From Panacagrimonas sp965216845 (GTDB taxonomy: Bacteria > Pseudomonadota > Gammaproteobacteria > Nevskiales > Nevskiaceae): DNA of 64,000 nt. Positions 8,577-17,188 of the stretch are shown here, piece after piece. Location of the stretch: contig OZ244200.1 of the NCBI GenBank assembly GCA_965216845.1, positions 1,984,001 through 2,048,000 of the forward strand. Direction: 5' to 3'. The stretch's first letter is position 1, and every line of letters starts with the position of its first letter. The notes beneath the pieces were generated by a model, which did no database searches, had not been told where the DNA came from, and worked only from the letters and a program-made list of their open reading frames with translations. The position numbers and the translations under genes are program-made.

Positions 8577-9080
8577 TCAGCATCGTTTCTTGCCGCTGGC
8601 CAGCAGCTCGCGAACCTTGTCCGGGAGTTGCTCGGGGGCGGCGCCAAAATAGGGTTCGACCCCAAGGTGATGCCATTGAAACGAATACTTGCACTGCGGC
8701 AGATCGTCATCGATGCTGACCCAGTCCGGTTTTTCACTGACCCAGGCATGTACGCGTGGCTGGAAAACGGATTGATCGTCAAGCGTCGGCGCGAACACCA
8801 GGGTGACGGTTGGCGCAACCGCAATTTCCGCGCTCACGAACTGCCCGCAATGGCTGCAGGCCAAGGACGCCACCGGACTGCCGGTGCCGCCAACACCGGG
8901 AAAGCTTCGATGTTCGCCGTCGAGCCTGACGGCGGCCCTGGGGAAGAAGCTGATGCTCGTATACGGACCCCATCGCTGATAGCAACCCGAGCAATGGCAA
9001 ATCAGATGCGAGACCGGCGCGGCGTCAATTTGGTATCGAAGCTGCCCGCAGTGGCAGCCTCCAGTGACGGGTTTGCTCAT
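8577..9080 (-). CDS. GFA/CENP-V family zinc protein
   Basis: A 167-residue protein of the glutathione-dependent formaldehyde-activating (Gfa)-like fold. It has the zinc ligands CHCGQLRY near the N-terminus, CHCSGC about 20 residues later, and CSHCG near residue 75. Members may bind glutathione adducts, but most have no proven activity. The start overlaps the stop of the upstream acyl-CoA ligase by one base (TGATG), implying translational coupling. The frame is open further upstream, but that part lies inside the ligase and does not look like this family. Confidence 0.82.
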   Translation of the reverse strand: MSKPVTGGCHCGQLRYQIDAAPVSHLICHCSGCYQRWGPYTSISFFPRAAVRLDGEHRSFPGVGGTGSPVASLACSHCGQFVSAEIAVAPTVTLVFAPTLDDQSVFQPRVHAWVSEKPDWVSIDDDLPQCKYSFQWHHLGVEPYFGAAPEQLPDKVRELLASGKKRC

Positions 9081-10642
9081 CAGGCCACCTGTTTTTCGCG
9101 CCCTTCCCAGTAGGGCTTGCGCAGCTCGGTCTTGAGGATTTTGCCGGCGCCGGAGATCGGCAGCGCATCGACGATTTCGAAGGAGCGCGGACATTTGTAG
9201 CCGGCGATGTGCTGCTTGCAGAACGCGCGCAAACCATCGACCGACAATGACCCGGCATCGGCGTCTTGGGCGGCAACGATCACCGCGTGCACGGTCTCGC
9301 CCCATTCATCACTGGGAATGCCGATGACGCCGCACTGGGCCACCGCCGGGTGCTGGGTCAATACCGTTTCCACCTCGCAGGAGTAAATGTTCTCGCCGCC
9401 GGAGATGATCATGTCCTTGACCCGGTCGACGATGAAAACATAGCCGTCGGCGTCCATATAGCCGCCGTCGCCGGTATGCAGCCAACCGTCGACAATGGTT
9501 TGGGCGGTGGCGTCCGGCTTGTTCCAATAGCCCAGCATGACGTTGGGGCCGCGCAGACATATCTCTCCGACTGCTCCGGGCGGGCACGGCTGTCCATCTT
9601 CGCCAAGGATGCAAACCTGGTTGAACAGACCAGGTCGACCCGCGCTGCGAATCCGCCCGTTGTCGCGCGCGCGGGCATCATGACACTCGGCGCCGGCAAT
9701 GCTGATCAAACCGCATTCGGTCATGCCGTAGCCCTGATTGAGCGTGACCTCGGGCAGCGATGACTGCAACTTGTTCAGCGTGCCCATGGGCATGGGCGAG
9801 GCGCCGTAACAAACCGTCCGCAGGCTGGCGAAATCCGAGGCCTGGAAACCCGGCGCATCCAGCAGCATCTGCACCATGGTCGGCACCAGCAACAACGATT
9901 GAATCGATTCGGCGCGCACCGTTTTCGCCACCGCTTGCGGATCGAAGCCCGGAATGACCACGATGGGGCAGCCCAGCAACATGGCGGAAACCGTAATGCC
10001 AAAGCCGGCAATATGGAATAACGGCGCGCAGGTGAGCATGCGCCATTCGGCTTCCAGGTCCATCAGCATGCCGGCGTTTGCGGTGAACAGCATCAGGCTG
10101 CGGTGGCTGAGCATCACGCCCTTGGGTTTTCCGGTGGTGCCGCCGGTGTAAAAGATACCCAGCATTTCCTCGTCTGCCACATAGGCGTCCGGCACCGGCT
10201 GACTGTTTTCGATCAGCGACTCATAGCGCAACATGCCGTCCGGACAGTCGCCGTCTCCGGCGTAGATCAGCGTTTTCAGGCTGGGGCACTTTTCGCGCAG
10301 CGGCGCGGCCATGGCCAGAAAGGCGTCATCCACAATCAGCGCCGTGGCCTCGCAGTCATTGAGCGAGTAGGCAATCTCTTCCACACTCCAGCGGATGTTG
10401 ACCATGTTCAATCTCGCCGCGGCCCAGGCGATGGCGAACACCGACTCCAGATAGCGGTGTGAATTGAGCGACAAAATGGCGACCGGCTGCCCGCTACCGA
10501 CACCCTGCGCCTGTAATCCGCCCGCCAATTTTGCGATACGGTCAGCAAAGCGGCGGTAGTCAATTCGGGTGTCGCCGTCGCAAACCGCCTCTGCGGCCGG
10601 TCGGCGCTGAAGATTGCTGTGAACGATTTGGGTAATGCTCAT
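9080..10642 (-). CDS. fatty acyl-CoA ligase (AMP-dependent synthetase)
   Basis: A 520-residue ANL-superfamily enzyme with the ATP-binding signature YTGGTTGKPKG near residue 165. The A5 motif is NQGYGMTECG, the adenylate-binding motif is GWLHTGDGGYMDADGY, the hinge is VDRVKDMIISGGENIYSCEVE, and the catalytic lysine is in SGAGKILKTEL. It activates a carboxylic acid to the acyl-adenylate and then the CoA thioester. The downstream WS/DGAT on the same strand would use such acyl-CoAs. An ATG at 10642 is preceded by a strong GGAGGAG. Chain-length specificity is unknown. Confidence 0.9.
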   Translation of the reverse strand: MSITQIVHSNLQRRPAAEAVCDGDTRIDYRRFADRIAKLAGGLQAQGVGSGQPVAILSLNSHRYLESVFAIAWAAARLNMVNIRWSVEEIAYSLNDCEATALIVDDAFLAMAAPLREKCPSLKTLIYAGDGDCPDGMLRYESLIENSQPVPDAYVADEEMLGIFYTGGTTGKPKGVMLSHRSLMLFTANAGMLMDLEAEWRMLTCAPLFHIAGFGITVSAMLLGCPIVVIPGFDPQAVAKTVRAESIQSLLLVPTMVQMLLDAPGFQASDFASLRTVCYGASPMPMGTLNKLQSSLPEVTLNQGYGMTECGLISIAGAECHDARARDNGRIRSAGRPGLFNQVCILGEDGQPCPPGAVGEICLRGPNVMLGYWNKPDATAQTIVDGWLHTGDGGYMDADGYVFIVDRVKDMIISGGENIYSCEVETVLTQHPAVAQCGVIGIPSDEWGETVHAVIVAAQDADAGSLSVDGLRAFCKQHIAGYKCPRSFEIVDALPISGAGKILKTELRKPYWEGREKQVA

Positions 10643-10820
10643 TTTTCTCCTCCATGATCAAGCGGCTGATCGGTGTGGCGCCTGCGGTGGTTTTGCTCCG
10701 ACAAGCGCGCCATTTTTCTATCTGGCTGTTGACATCAAAGCTTGCAGCGCCTGCGCTGGCATTCACCATCATTGACGTCAATGCTGTGACCGAACGCCGC
10801 AATCCGCGCCGGTCGAAAGG

Positions 10821-11657
10821 TTAGCTATCGACCCTGCGGGTCGTTTCGAGGATGCTGGCCACCATGGATTCGGGCTGGTCGTACATCGGCACATGGCCGG
10901 CGTCTGCCAGCCTGCTCTGGCGTGCGCCCGTCACCGCCTCATACATGGGCAGGCCGTAACGTTGAAGCGGAATCACCTTGTCGTGTTCGCACCAACTGAT
11001 CGTGGTCGGAACACTGGCGTTCATGGGTTGAATACGGTGTTCGAAACGCAGATTTGCCAGAAATTCGGGCAACAGGCGCGTGTTGCGCATGGTGCGCATA
11101 TTTCTCAGGAATTCATCCCCAGGTACATTCTGCGGGCGGCGCATGGTGAGGCCACCCAACAACCGTCGGACCCAGGAAAAACGGCTTGCCCAGCCCAACA
11201 GCGCCAGTGTGACCGGTAATACGGCGTAGGCGAATCGGAAGAGTCGTTGCAGACGCCGCATATCACGATGGCGGCTCCAGGCTCCGGCGGGCGAAAAAGC
11301 GGTAACCGACAAAGCCCTGCCGCGACGCGCCATTTCCAGCGACAGCCATCCGCCAAGCGAATTTCCGGCGAAATGCGCCTGATCGATTCCGCGTCGGTCG
11401 AGTTCGTCCTCCAGCGCCTGTCGAATGCACTCAACTGTCACCGGCTCTTCTGGCGGCAAGGGCGGGCCGCCCGGGTGTCCGGGCAGGGTGATGGCGATCA
11501 CCCGGTGATGCGGCGTTAGCCGGTCCAGAACCGGCTTCCAGATATGCCAGCTGCCGCAGATGCCGTGCAGCAATACCAATGGGCTGCCTTGTCCGCCCTC
11601 ATATGCAGCGGTCATCTCGTCGCCTTGCGGTGTCGCTTTGGGTTTGACCGGATTCAT
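10821..11657 (-). CDS. alpha/beta hydrolase
   Basis: A 278-residue alpha/beta-hydrolase fold protein. The oxyanion segment is LLHGICGS, the nucleophile elbow is GNSLGG (Ser near residue 98), an acid residue lies in the WCEHDKVIP region, and the catalytic His is in DAGHVPMYD near the C-terminus. It could be an esterase, lipase or thioesterase. Its place between a desaturase and an acyl-CoA ligase on the same strand suggests a lipid substrate, but that is inference. Confidence 0.85.
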   Translation of the reverse strand: MNPVKPKATPQGDEMTAAYEGGQGSPLVLLHGICGSWHIWKPVLDRLTPHHRVIAITLPGHPGGPPLPPEEPVTVECIRQALEDELDRRGIDQAHFAGNSLGGWLSLEMARRGRALSVTAFSPAGAWSRHRDMRRLQRLFRFAYAVLPVTLALLGWASRFSWVRRLLGGLTMRRPQNVPGDEFLRNMRTMRNTRLLPEFLANLRFEHRIQPMNASVPTTISWCEHDKVIPLQRYGLPMYEAVTGARQSRLADAGHVPMYDQPESMVASILETTRRVDS

Positions 11658-11688
11658 GGCTCAGTTCCTGTGGTGAAGCGCGTTTCGA

Positions 11689-12582
11689 TCAAGCGCCCGC
11701 CCGGCGAACTTGCGGGAACAATCCCATCTTGTGCTGGATGGCCAGGTCATGTTTCTTGTGCAATTGCGCCTCGATGAGCTTGTAAATCTTGACCGTGTTG
11801 TAGAACGGCGCCGCCGGATAGAGGTGGTGGATCAGATGGTAGTGATGACCCTGCAGCAGCACCCCCATCAGCGGTTCCCAGCCGTGGCGGACGGTGGTCG
11901 CCAGCGTGTAGTTTTCCTGCTGACTGATGGTGTGCGGCACATGCGGTAGCCAAAGGAAGGCGAAGGCGATGAACAAAAATGTGATGCGCGTGGGAATAAA
12001 CCACAGCATCAGCACTTCCATGCCGTAGCCGGCAACACACAAGGCGATCACCAGCGCCGTCAGGATGATGGTCTGACGAATGGTTCCCTTCAGGTAGGGC
12101 GTGGCGATCTTGGACGGGTTGCGCAGCACATAGGTCAGATACAAGACGTCCAGAAAGGCCCAGCGAAACGGGAGCGTCCACCACGCACCCTTGAGTTCGC
12201 GATCCGGATCTTCCGGGCCAAGGCCGTAACGATGATGCAGGATATGGATGTAGCGGAACATGCGCTGATCTCCCGACGGCGACATCAGCAGAACGCCCAG
12301 CTTGCACACGATGTCGTTGAAGCGCTGGTTTTTGGAGACCGCGCGATGCAGGCCGTCGTGCATCGGTGAGAATGCAAAGTAACCCACTAGGGCGTTGATG
12401 ATGCAGCCCGTCCACAGGGACATGACACCCGCCACGCACAGATAAACAGTGCCCAGATAGCTGGCCAGCAAGGCCGCGCACAGTATCACCGTGAACCAGG
12501 CCACCTGTGGCGGGCTGGTGAGTGTTTTCAGCTTCTGCTTGTCTTCAGAACTGAGTTCAGTAACATCGACGACTGAGTTCAT
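11689..12582 (-). CDS. membrane fatty acid desaturase / hydroxylase
   Basis: A 297-residue integral membrane di-iron enzyme with three histidine boxes: HDGLH, HILHH and HHYHLIHH. These are separated by hydrophobic helices (WFTVILCAALLASYLGTVYL; LMLWFIPTRITFLFIAFAFL). The arrangement fits the FA_desaturase superfamily (desaturases, alkane and carotenoid hydroxylases). The ATG at 12582 is preceded by AGGAGAAACCAC and is preferred over an in-frame codon 14 positions upstream. It diverges from an AraC-type regulator across 122 bases, the usual layout for a regulator and its target. Confidence 0.85.
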   Translation of the reverse strand: MNSVVDVTELSSEDKQKLKTLTSPPQVAWFTVILCAALLASYLGTVYLCVAGVMSLWTGCIINALVGYFAFSPMHDGLHRAVSKNQRFNDIVCKLGVLLMSPSGDQRMFRYIHILHHRYGLGPEDPDRELKGAWWTLPFRWAFLDVLYLTYVLRNPSKIATPYLKGTIRQTIILTALVIALCVAGYGMEVLMLWFIPTRITFLFIAFAFLWLPHVPHTISQQENYTLATTVRHGWEPLMGVLLQGHHYHLIHHLYPAAPFYNTVKIYKLIEAQLHKKHDLAIQHKMGLFPQVRRAGA

Positions 12583-12704
12583 GTGGTTTCTCCTGTGTGC
12601 ATGGCTGCGACCCGGCTTGATCATTGGATGCAGAGCAATGCTAGGTAATAATCAAGCGCTCGCCCGATTATTCGCATCAATTCTGTGATCGAAAACCGCA
12701 TGCC
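12583..12704. promoter_or_regulatory. divergent promoter region, desaturase / AraC regulator
   Basis: This 122-bp gap separates the two divergent start codons. It is locally AT-richer around 12640-12680 (TAGGTAATAATCAAGCG), where the desaturase promoter probably sits on the minus strand. No exact operator repeat was recognised. Confidence 0.45.
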
Positions 12705-13739
12705 GTGACTACGGATTCCCATTCAGCCGCCGAATTCGCGGTGACCATCCCGGCGGTATTCGTCAAGGGCATGCTCTCGGGCGTCACCGGGCGCGGGGAG
12801 TCGCCGGCGATTTTTTTGCGCGACGCGCAGATTCCTGCACAGCGGCTGGAGCAAACGGATGCGCGCGTCACCCTGGAGCAATATCTGGCGCTGTTCCGAT
12901 CCTTGAATGTACGCCGGGACGACGCGATGTTGGGTTTTCTGTCACGCAAATTTCGCCGCGGCAGCCTCGGGATCATTGTTCGCGCCGGGGTCAGCGCGCC
13001 GAACCTGCAGCTTGCAATGCGGCGGATGGCGCGGGCTTTCAATCTGTTACAGGATGATCTGGTGCTGCGCGTGGTGCACGAAGACCGTCGTACCGGGTTG
13101 ACCCTGCATTTTCACAACCCCGAAGCGTCCTGGCCCAACTTTCTGCACGAGGTGCTGTTGCGGGTGTACTGGCGCTTTTTGTTGTGGCTGTCGGGTGAGC
13201 AGTTGCGCGTCAGCCGGTTCGACTTTTCGTATTCCGCGCCGTCCTACGCCAAGGAGTATCGTCCAATGTTCCCCGGCCAATTGCGATTCGGCCGCGCGCG
13301 GTCGGCGCTGTGGATCGAATCGGCTTTGCTGGACGCAGCCACCCGCCAATCCGAGGATAGCGTGCCCAGGTTTCTGCGTGAGTCGCAGGCCTATGTCGTT
13401 TATCAAAAGTCCTGGGAGGAAACGACCGCTACACGTGTTCGGAGCCTGTTGCAAGCCGCGCAACTGAACTGGCCGGAACTTGGCGCCTGCGCTAAAAAAT
13501 TGCACGTGTCTTCAGCTACCTTGCAGCGTCGTCTGGCCGCCGAGAAGACCAGTTTTCAAACCATCAAGGACGAACTGCGTCGGGACATGGCAATTGAAAA
13601 GCTTCATTCCAGTGGCATGTCGCTGGAGCGGCTCGGCGCCGAGCTGGGCTTTTCCAGTCGCGACGCCTTTCACCATGCTTTCAAAAAATGGACCGGCAGT
13701 ACGCCCGCAGCCTACCGTACCCAAGGCCTGGCCGGGTGA
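12705..13739 (+). CDS. AraC-family transcriptional regulator (OruR/ArgR-like)
   Basis: A 344-residue regulator. Residues about 20-200 match the 'arabinose-binding' ligand domain typical of OruR-type AraC proteins. Residues about 245-340 carry two helix-turn-helix units, ending in LGAELGFSSRDAFHHAFKKWTGSTPAAYR, the AraC signature. The start is GTG. It is divergent from the desaturase, which it most likely controls; the ligand is probably a fatty acid or another small molecule, but this is inference. Confidence 0.88.
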   Translation: MTTDSHSAAEFAVTIPAVFVKGMLSGVTGRGESPAIFLRDAQIPAQRLEQTDARVTLEQYLALFRSLNVRRDDAMLGFLSRKFRRGSLGIIVRAGVSAPNLQLAMRRMARAFNLLQDDLVLRVVHEDRRTGLTLHFHNPEASWPNFLHEVLLRVYWRFLLWLSGEQLRVSRFDFSYSAPSYAKEYRPMFPGQLRFGRARSALWIESALLDAATRQSEDSVPRFLRESQAYVVYQKSWEETTATRVRSLLQAAQLNWPELGACAKKLHVSSATLQRRLAAEKTSFQTIKDELRRDMAIEKLHSSGMSLERLGAELGFSSRDAFHHAFKKWTGSTPAAYRTQGLAG

Positions 13740-13797
13740 TTTTTCATGATGCGAAGCCGGGGCTATGATTGAGCGCACAGCGCTGAGGAGCATTCGC

Positions 13798-14130
13798 ATG
13801 TGGGTGGCGGTTTACGCTTGGCGAGTCAGAGCGGGTTACGAGCAGCAGTTTCGCCAGGCCTGGTGCCGCGGAACGCGGGCCATCACCCGAATTTACGGCT
13901 CTTTTGGTTCGCGCCTGCACCGGGCCGAGGACGGACGTTTCATCGGCTATGCCGAATGGCCGGACCGGCAAACCTGGCAACGCGCCTTTGATGCCAGGAT
14001 GGTTTATGACGACCCCGAGGCTCGCGCCCTGTTTATCCAAGCCCTGGAAGACAGCTCGCGACCGGGCGAGCTGGTCGCGGCCATGGAAGTCACCGATGAC
14101 CTGCTGAGCCTGAGAGCCGGCTTGACCTAG
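13798..14130 (+). CDS. antibiotic-biosynthesis-monooxygenase-like (dimeric alpha/beta barrel) protein
   Basis: A 110-residue protein with the small ABM/dimeric alpha-beta barrel layout. It opens with MWVAVYAWRVRAGYEQQF and has a central GSFGSRLHRAEDGRFIGYAEWPD strand pair. A GAGGAG ribosome-binding site lies 6 bases before the ATG at 13798; the frame is open 11 codons further upstream but without such a site. Some members are cofactor-free oxygenases, others have no known activity. It is a single gene between the AraC regulator and a converging outer-membrane protein gene. Confidence 0.65.
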   Translation: MWVAVYAWRVRAGYEQQFRQAWCRGTRAITRIYGSFGSRLHRAEDGRFIGYAEWPDRQTWQRAFDARMVYDDPEARALFIQALEDSSRPGELVAAMEVTDDLLSLRAGLT

Positions 14131-14338
14131 CTTTCAGCAGACCGTGGCTGCGCCCGGCACCATGCCGAATGCCAGGTCGGCCCAAATGGCAAGAGCGGTC
14201 CGCTAGCCAGCATCATGGCGACCAGCGCAAACAGGTCGGTAACAGCACGAAACCCTTCGGAGTGGGCCGTGTTTGGCCCATCATTGCCTGCGTCACTGTC
14301 GGTGAACTTGCGGGGCACTGCGTCGAAGTTTGCTTGCG
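14131..14338. other. intergenic region between convergent genes
   Basis: About 210 bases between two convergent genes, with no gene, tRNA or strong terminator hairpin recognised. Confidence 0.4.
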
Positions 14339-15652
14339 CTAAAGGTAGATCGAAAATCCAAAAAGAATACGATCAAGGTGCCGATGCTGTCCGAAGACGC
14401 CACGTCGCGCGCCGTCGAAAATATCACCGCCGAAACTCAACGTAAGCATTGAGTTGACGCGCTTGTTCAGGCGTAGGCGGACCATGGCGTCACGATCTTC
14501 CAGGGCGTAGGTGGTGAATAGTTCCAGTTCCAGCCCGCGCCGCGACCATTCGTCGCGCCACAAGGCGGTGATATATCGCTGTTGATGCGGTAGCTGCGGG
14601 TGTCGTGCATCGGTTTGCGCATGGCGCTGTGCGTATTGCAGGGACACCAGACCGGAGTCGCGTACCGCCATGTCGGCGCCGATCACGCCGGCAATCAAGG
14701 GTGCGCTGAGCCTTCGGGTTTCGTCAGGCAGCTGCAGGGCCGGTAATGGCGCTGCGTGGGTGTAAGCCAGCTCCGTTCTGATCAACAGCGACCCAAGCGG
14801 CCGATTTGCATGCGCGCCGACCGTATAGGTCTGTTGGTATCGCCGCTGGATGCGCGCGCCGGACGGGGTTATCGACAGGCTTTGTGATGGGGTGTCATTG
14901 AAATGACGAAAACCCAGCAGTCCGAATTCCCATCGTCCGTACGCGGACGCAAGACGCAAGCCGTATTCGAGGTGTTCGGCCTTCAGGCTCGGGCGGCGAT
15001 TGGAAATGGCGACCGGTATGTTGTTTCCCTGCGGCGGTGTCGGCGCCAGCCTTGGCGAAGTTACTTCGAACAGTGCGTCCTTATCTGGAATGTCGTGAAA
15101 ACTCAGGTCTGGAATCAATATCCATTCCACGGTCGAGCGCTGGCCGATGCTGCGAACCGCCTTTGCCGCCCACAGCGGCGTTCGCGCAAGCTCGGCTTGC
15201 TCCAATACGCCTTCGCGAAAGCTCTGTGGGTTGGCGATATCCAGAATTTTGATGCCGTCTGATGTCCCCCAGACGATTTGCTGTTTGCCCAGGCGAATTC
15301 GCCATTTACGCAGATTGGTATCTGCGTAAAGTTCTTTAAGTTCGAGGCTGGATTGCGTGCCAAGGGCCAAACGACGGCTGGCGCCTGAGCGATTGCTGTC
15401 TCGGATTCTTCCGGGCTCCAGCCGGTCAATGCCGTCGTATGTCCATTCGGTAATGGCCGTGATTTTCCAGAAATTCCTGGGGCGAAACTCGCTGTCGAGC
15501 TGTAACGCGGTTGTTGTGCTCTGGCCCCCGCTGTTGTCGCCGTAAGCCATGCGCTGATCGATTTTCGGCAGAAGATTCACTGCCGCAGCGGCTGACTCAA
15601 GCCATAGACAGGTGCCCAGCCAGACCGGGATCAGCAGGTATGCCAGCTTCAT
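14339..15652 (-). CDS. DUF1302-like outer-membrane beta-barrel protein
   Basis: A 437-residue protein with a signal peptide (LAYLLIPVWLGTCLWLESAAAA) and alternating aromatic/polar strands typical of an outer-membrane barrel. It includes the DUF1302-type segment RIRLGKQQIVWGTSDGIKILDIANPQ and ends on an aromatic-containing strand (FGFSIYL). DUF1302 proteins are usually encoded beside an RND transporter and a LolA-like periplasmic protein, a set linked with lipid or hydrophobic substrate handling. Its ATG overlaps the stop of the LolA-like remnant (ATGA). Its two partners are damaged, so the function of this gene is uncertain. Confidence 0.75.
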   Translation of the reverse strand: MKLAYLLIPVWLGTCLWLESAAAAVNLLPKIDQRMAYGDNSGGQSTTTALQLDSEFRPRNFWKITAITEWTYDGIDRLEPGRIRDSNRSGASRRLALGTQSSLELKELYADTNLRKWRIRLGKQQIVWGTSDGIKILDIANPQSFREGVLEQAELARTPLWAAKAVRSIGQRSTVEWILIPDLSFHDIPDKDALFEVTSPRLAPTPPQGNNIPVAISNRRPSLKAEHLEYGLRLASAYGRWEFGLLGFRHFNDTPSQSLSITPSGARIQRRYQQTYTVGAHANRPLGSLLIRTELAYTHAAPLPALQLPDETRRLSAPLIAGVIGADMAVRDSGLVSLQYAQRHAQTDARHPQLPHQQRYITALWRDEWSRRGLELELFTTYALEDRDAMVRLRLNKRVNSMLTLSFGGDIFDGARRGVFGQHRHLDRILFGFSIYL

Positions 15653-16230
15653 GGGCCGTGGCTCAGTCTTGCCGGGCTGAGTAGCTCGGGCTGATCTTGC
15701 GCTTGTGCATTGACGCTGACGTTGGAAAACGCCATGCGGGTTCTGTCATCGGATTTCAGATTGTGGACTTCAATCAGATCCGCCGACAACGCGCCGTCAC
15801 GCTCGACGATTTGCCGATATTCAACCACCTTGAGCGGCTCGCCCTGGGTGTCCCAGTATTCGGACCTGATGGGGAAGGCACGATCAATATCAACGGTCCA
15901 GCGGCCGCGCGAATAACCGATGTCCTGTGCCACCGCCTGAGTGATCACCTTGCCCTGAACCACCCAGATGGCGCCTTGCAGTGGCTCGGCGCTGGTGAAT
16001 ACCCAGTCGCCCAGTTCGAGCTTGGCGGCCTGACTGATATCACCATAGCTGAGCTCGGTGCCCAGAAAAGCCTGACCGCGATCCCTTGACGGAATGCGCC
16101 GCACGCGGCGCAGCGCCGGTAGATATAACCACTGCTCGTCTTCGACTTCGGCCGCGTCGGCGTTCCAGGCCAGAAAAGCACTGCCGCGCAGCGTGCGCGG
16201 TTCGGAGAAATACATGGCGACGCGTGCTGG
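15649..16230 (-). pseudogene. LolA-like outer-membrane lipoprotein-sorting protein, N-terminus deleted
   Basis: About 190 codons match the C-terminal two-thirds of the LolA_like family that sits beside RND transporters: YFSEPRTLRGSAFLAW, WLYLPALRRVRRI and TELSYGDI are typical. A signal peptide and roughly the first 70-90 residues are missing. The sequence begins abruptly inside the family where the RND transporter remnant stops. An internal ATG at 16215 could start a 188-residue product, but it would lack an export signal. I treat it as a deletion remnant. Confidence 0.7.
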
Positions 16231-16972
16231 CCGGGGTTCCCAGCAAGATGAACGTGCCGATCGCCAGCGCCGCCCAGCTTCGCAGCAGCAACGTCATGAA
16301 TAGCAGGCACAGCAGAATGCCCGCTGGGACCAGCTTGCGCGTGTCCTGGTCGATATAGCGGCTGAGATAGCCGCTGATGGTGGCCTGACCGGCAATGTGT
16401 AGTTCGACATTGGCCGGCAGCGGGCGATCCCGCAGCCAGGATTCGATCTGTTCATAGACCACGCCTGAATCCACATCCTGGCGCAGCTCGGCCAGAATCA
16501 TGGCGCTGCTGAGATCTTCTGACAGCAACAGTCCGCGGTAGGCGGGGGAGGCGGCCAGGCCGCGCTTGAGCTGATCGACGGACTCATCGCTGATTGGCCC
16601 GTCGGGCAATAGCGGCACCGCTTCCAGGGTGTCGTTCTCGGCGCGCATCCAGGAACGGGTGGAGAGGCTCATGACCTGAGCCGGATCGATCCCTTTTTGT
16701 AACTGAAGCAGCTTGGAAACCTCGCGCACTTCGGTCAGAACGGCCGGGTCAATCGCCGCACCCGGTGCACTGCCGATGTAGGCGATGGCGATCGGCTCGG
16801 TCAGTCCGAATTGCGACTCGACCTGCTCGCGCAAGGCCAACGCCGGACTACCCTCGGGAACGAAGGCGTCCAGACTGGTGTTTTTTTCTATCCCCGGCAG
16901 CCCAAGGGCCAGCGCCAGTACTGTCGCCAGCACCGCGAATAACGATGATTTGCCGTGGCCTCCCCAGTTCAT
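16216..16972 (-). pseudogene. RND/MMPL transporter, 5' fragment only
   Basis: About 245 codons match the N-terminus of an RND (MMPL) permease: first membrane helix SLFAVLATVLALALGLPGI, the large periplasmic domain, then the second helix LVPAGILLCLLFMTLLL and the next, ALAIGTFILLG. The full family is about 800 residues. After roughly base 16240 the frame runs on out of register through the LolA-like gene to 16040 with no family similarity. A deletion of about 1.5 kb or more has removed the rest. AAGGAG lies 6 bases before the ATG at 16972. Confidence 0.75.
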
Positions 16973-17059
16973 CTTCAACTCCTTGACCCGCAAAAGCGCA
17001 GAACGCTTGCTGCGAGCGGTTCAGTAAGGGAGACTCTAGTCGGTATCGAAATGGATTTC

Positions 17060-17075
17060 AGTGACCTGCGTCACA
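17060..17075. promoter_or_regulatory. CRP/Vfr-like binding site
   Basis: AGTGA-N6-TCACA (AGTGACCTGCGTCACA) matches the CRP/Vfr consensus TGTGA-N6-TCACA in 9 of 10 fixed positions. It lies between the divergent RND remnant and the cNMP-EAL gene, about 114 bases before the latter's start. Confidence 0.5.
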
Positions 17076-17083
17076 AAATCGCC

Positions 17084-17100
17084 AATCATTTCAAATGATT
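17084..17100. promoter_or_regulatory. 17-bp perfect palindrome
   Basis: AATCATTT-C-AAATGATT is a perfect inverted repeat with a one-base centre, eight bases after the CRP-like site. It looks like an operator, but the protein that binds it is not known. Confidence 0.45.
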
Positions 17101-17188
17101 TGCCAAATAAAGCGCTGAAGTTTCGATCAAGGGCTGTCGTGACCATCGGTCGCGCGACCGCAAATCAGAAAAATTTGCTGGAGGGGCT

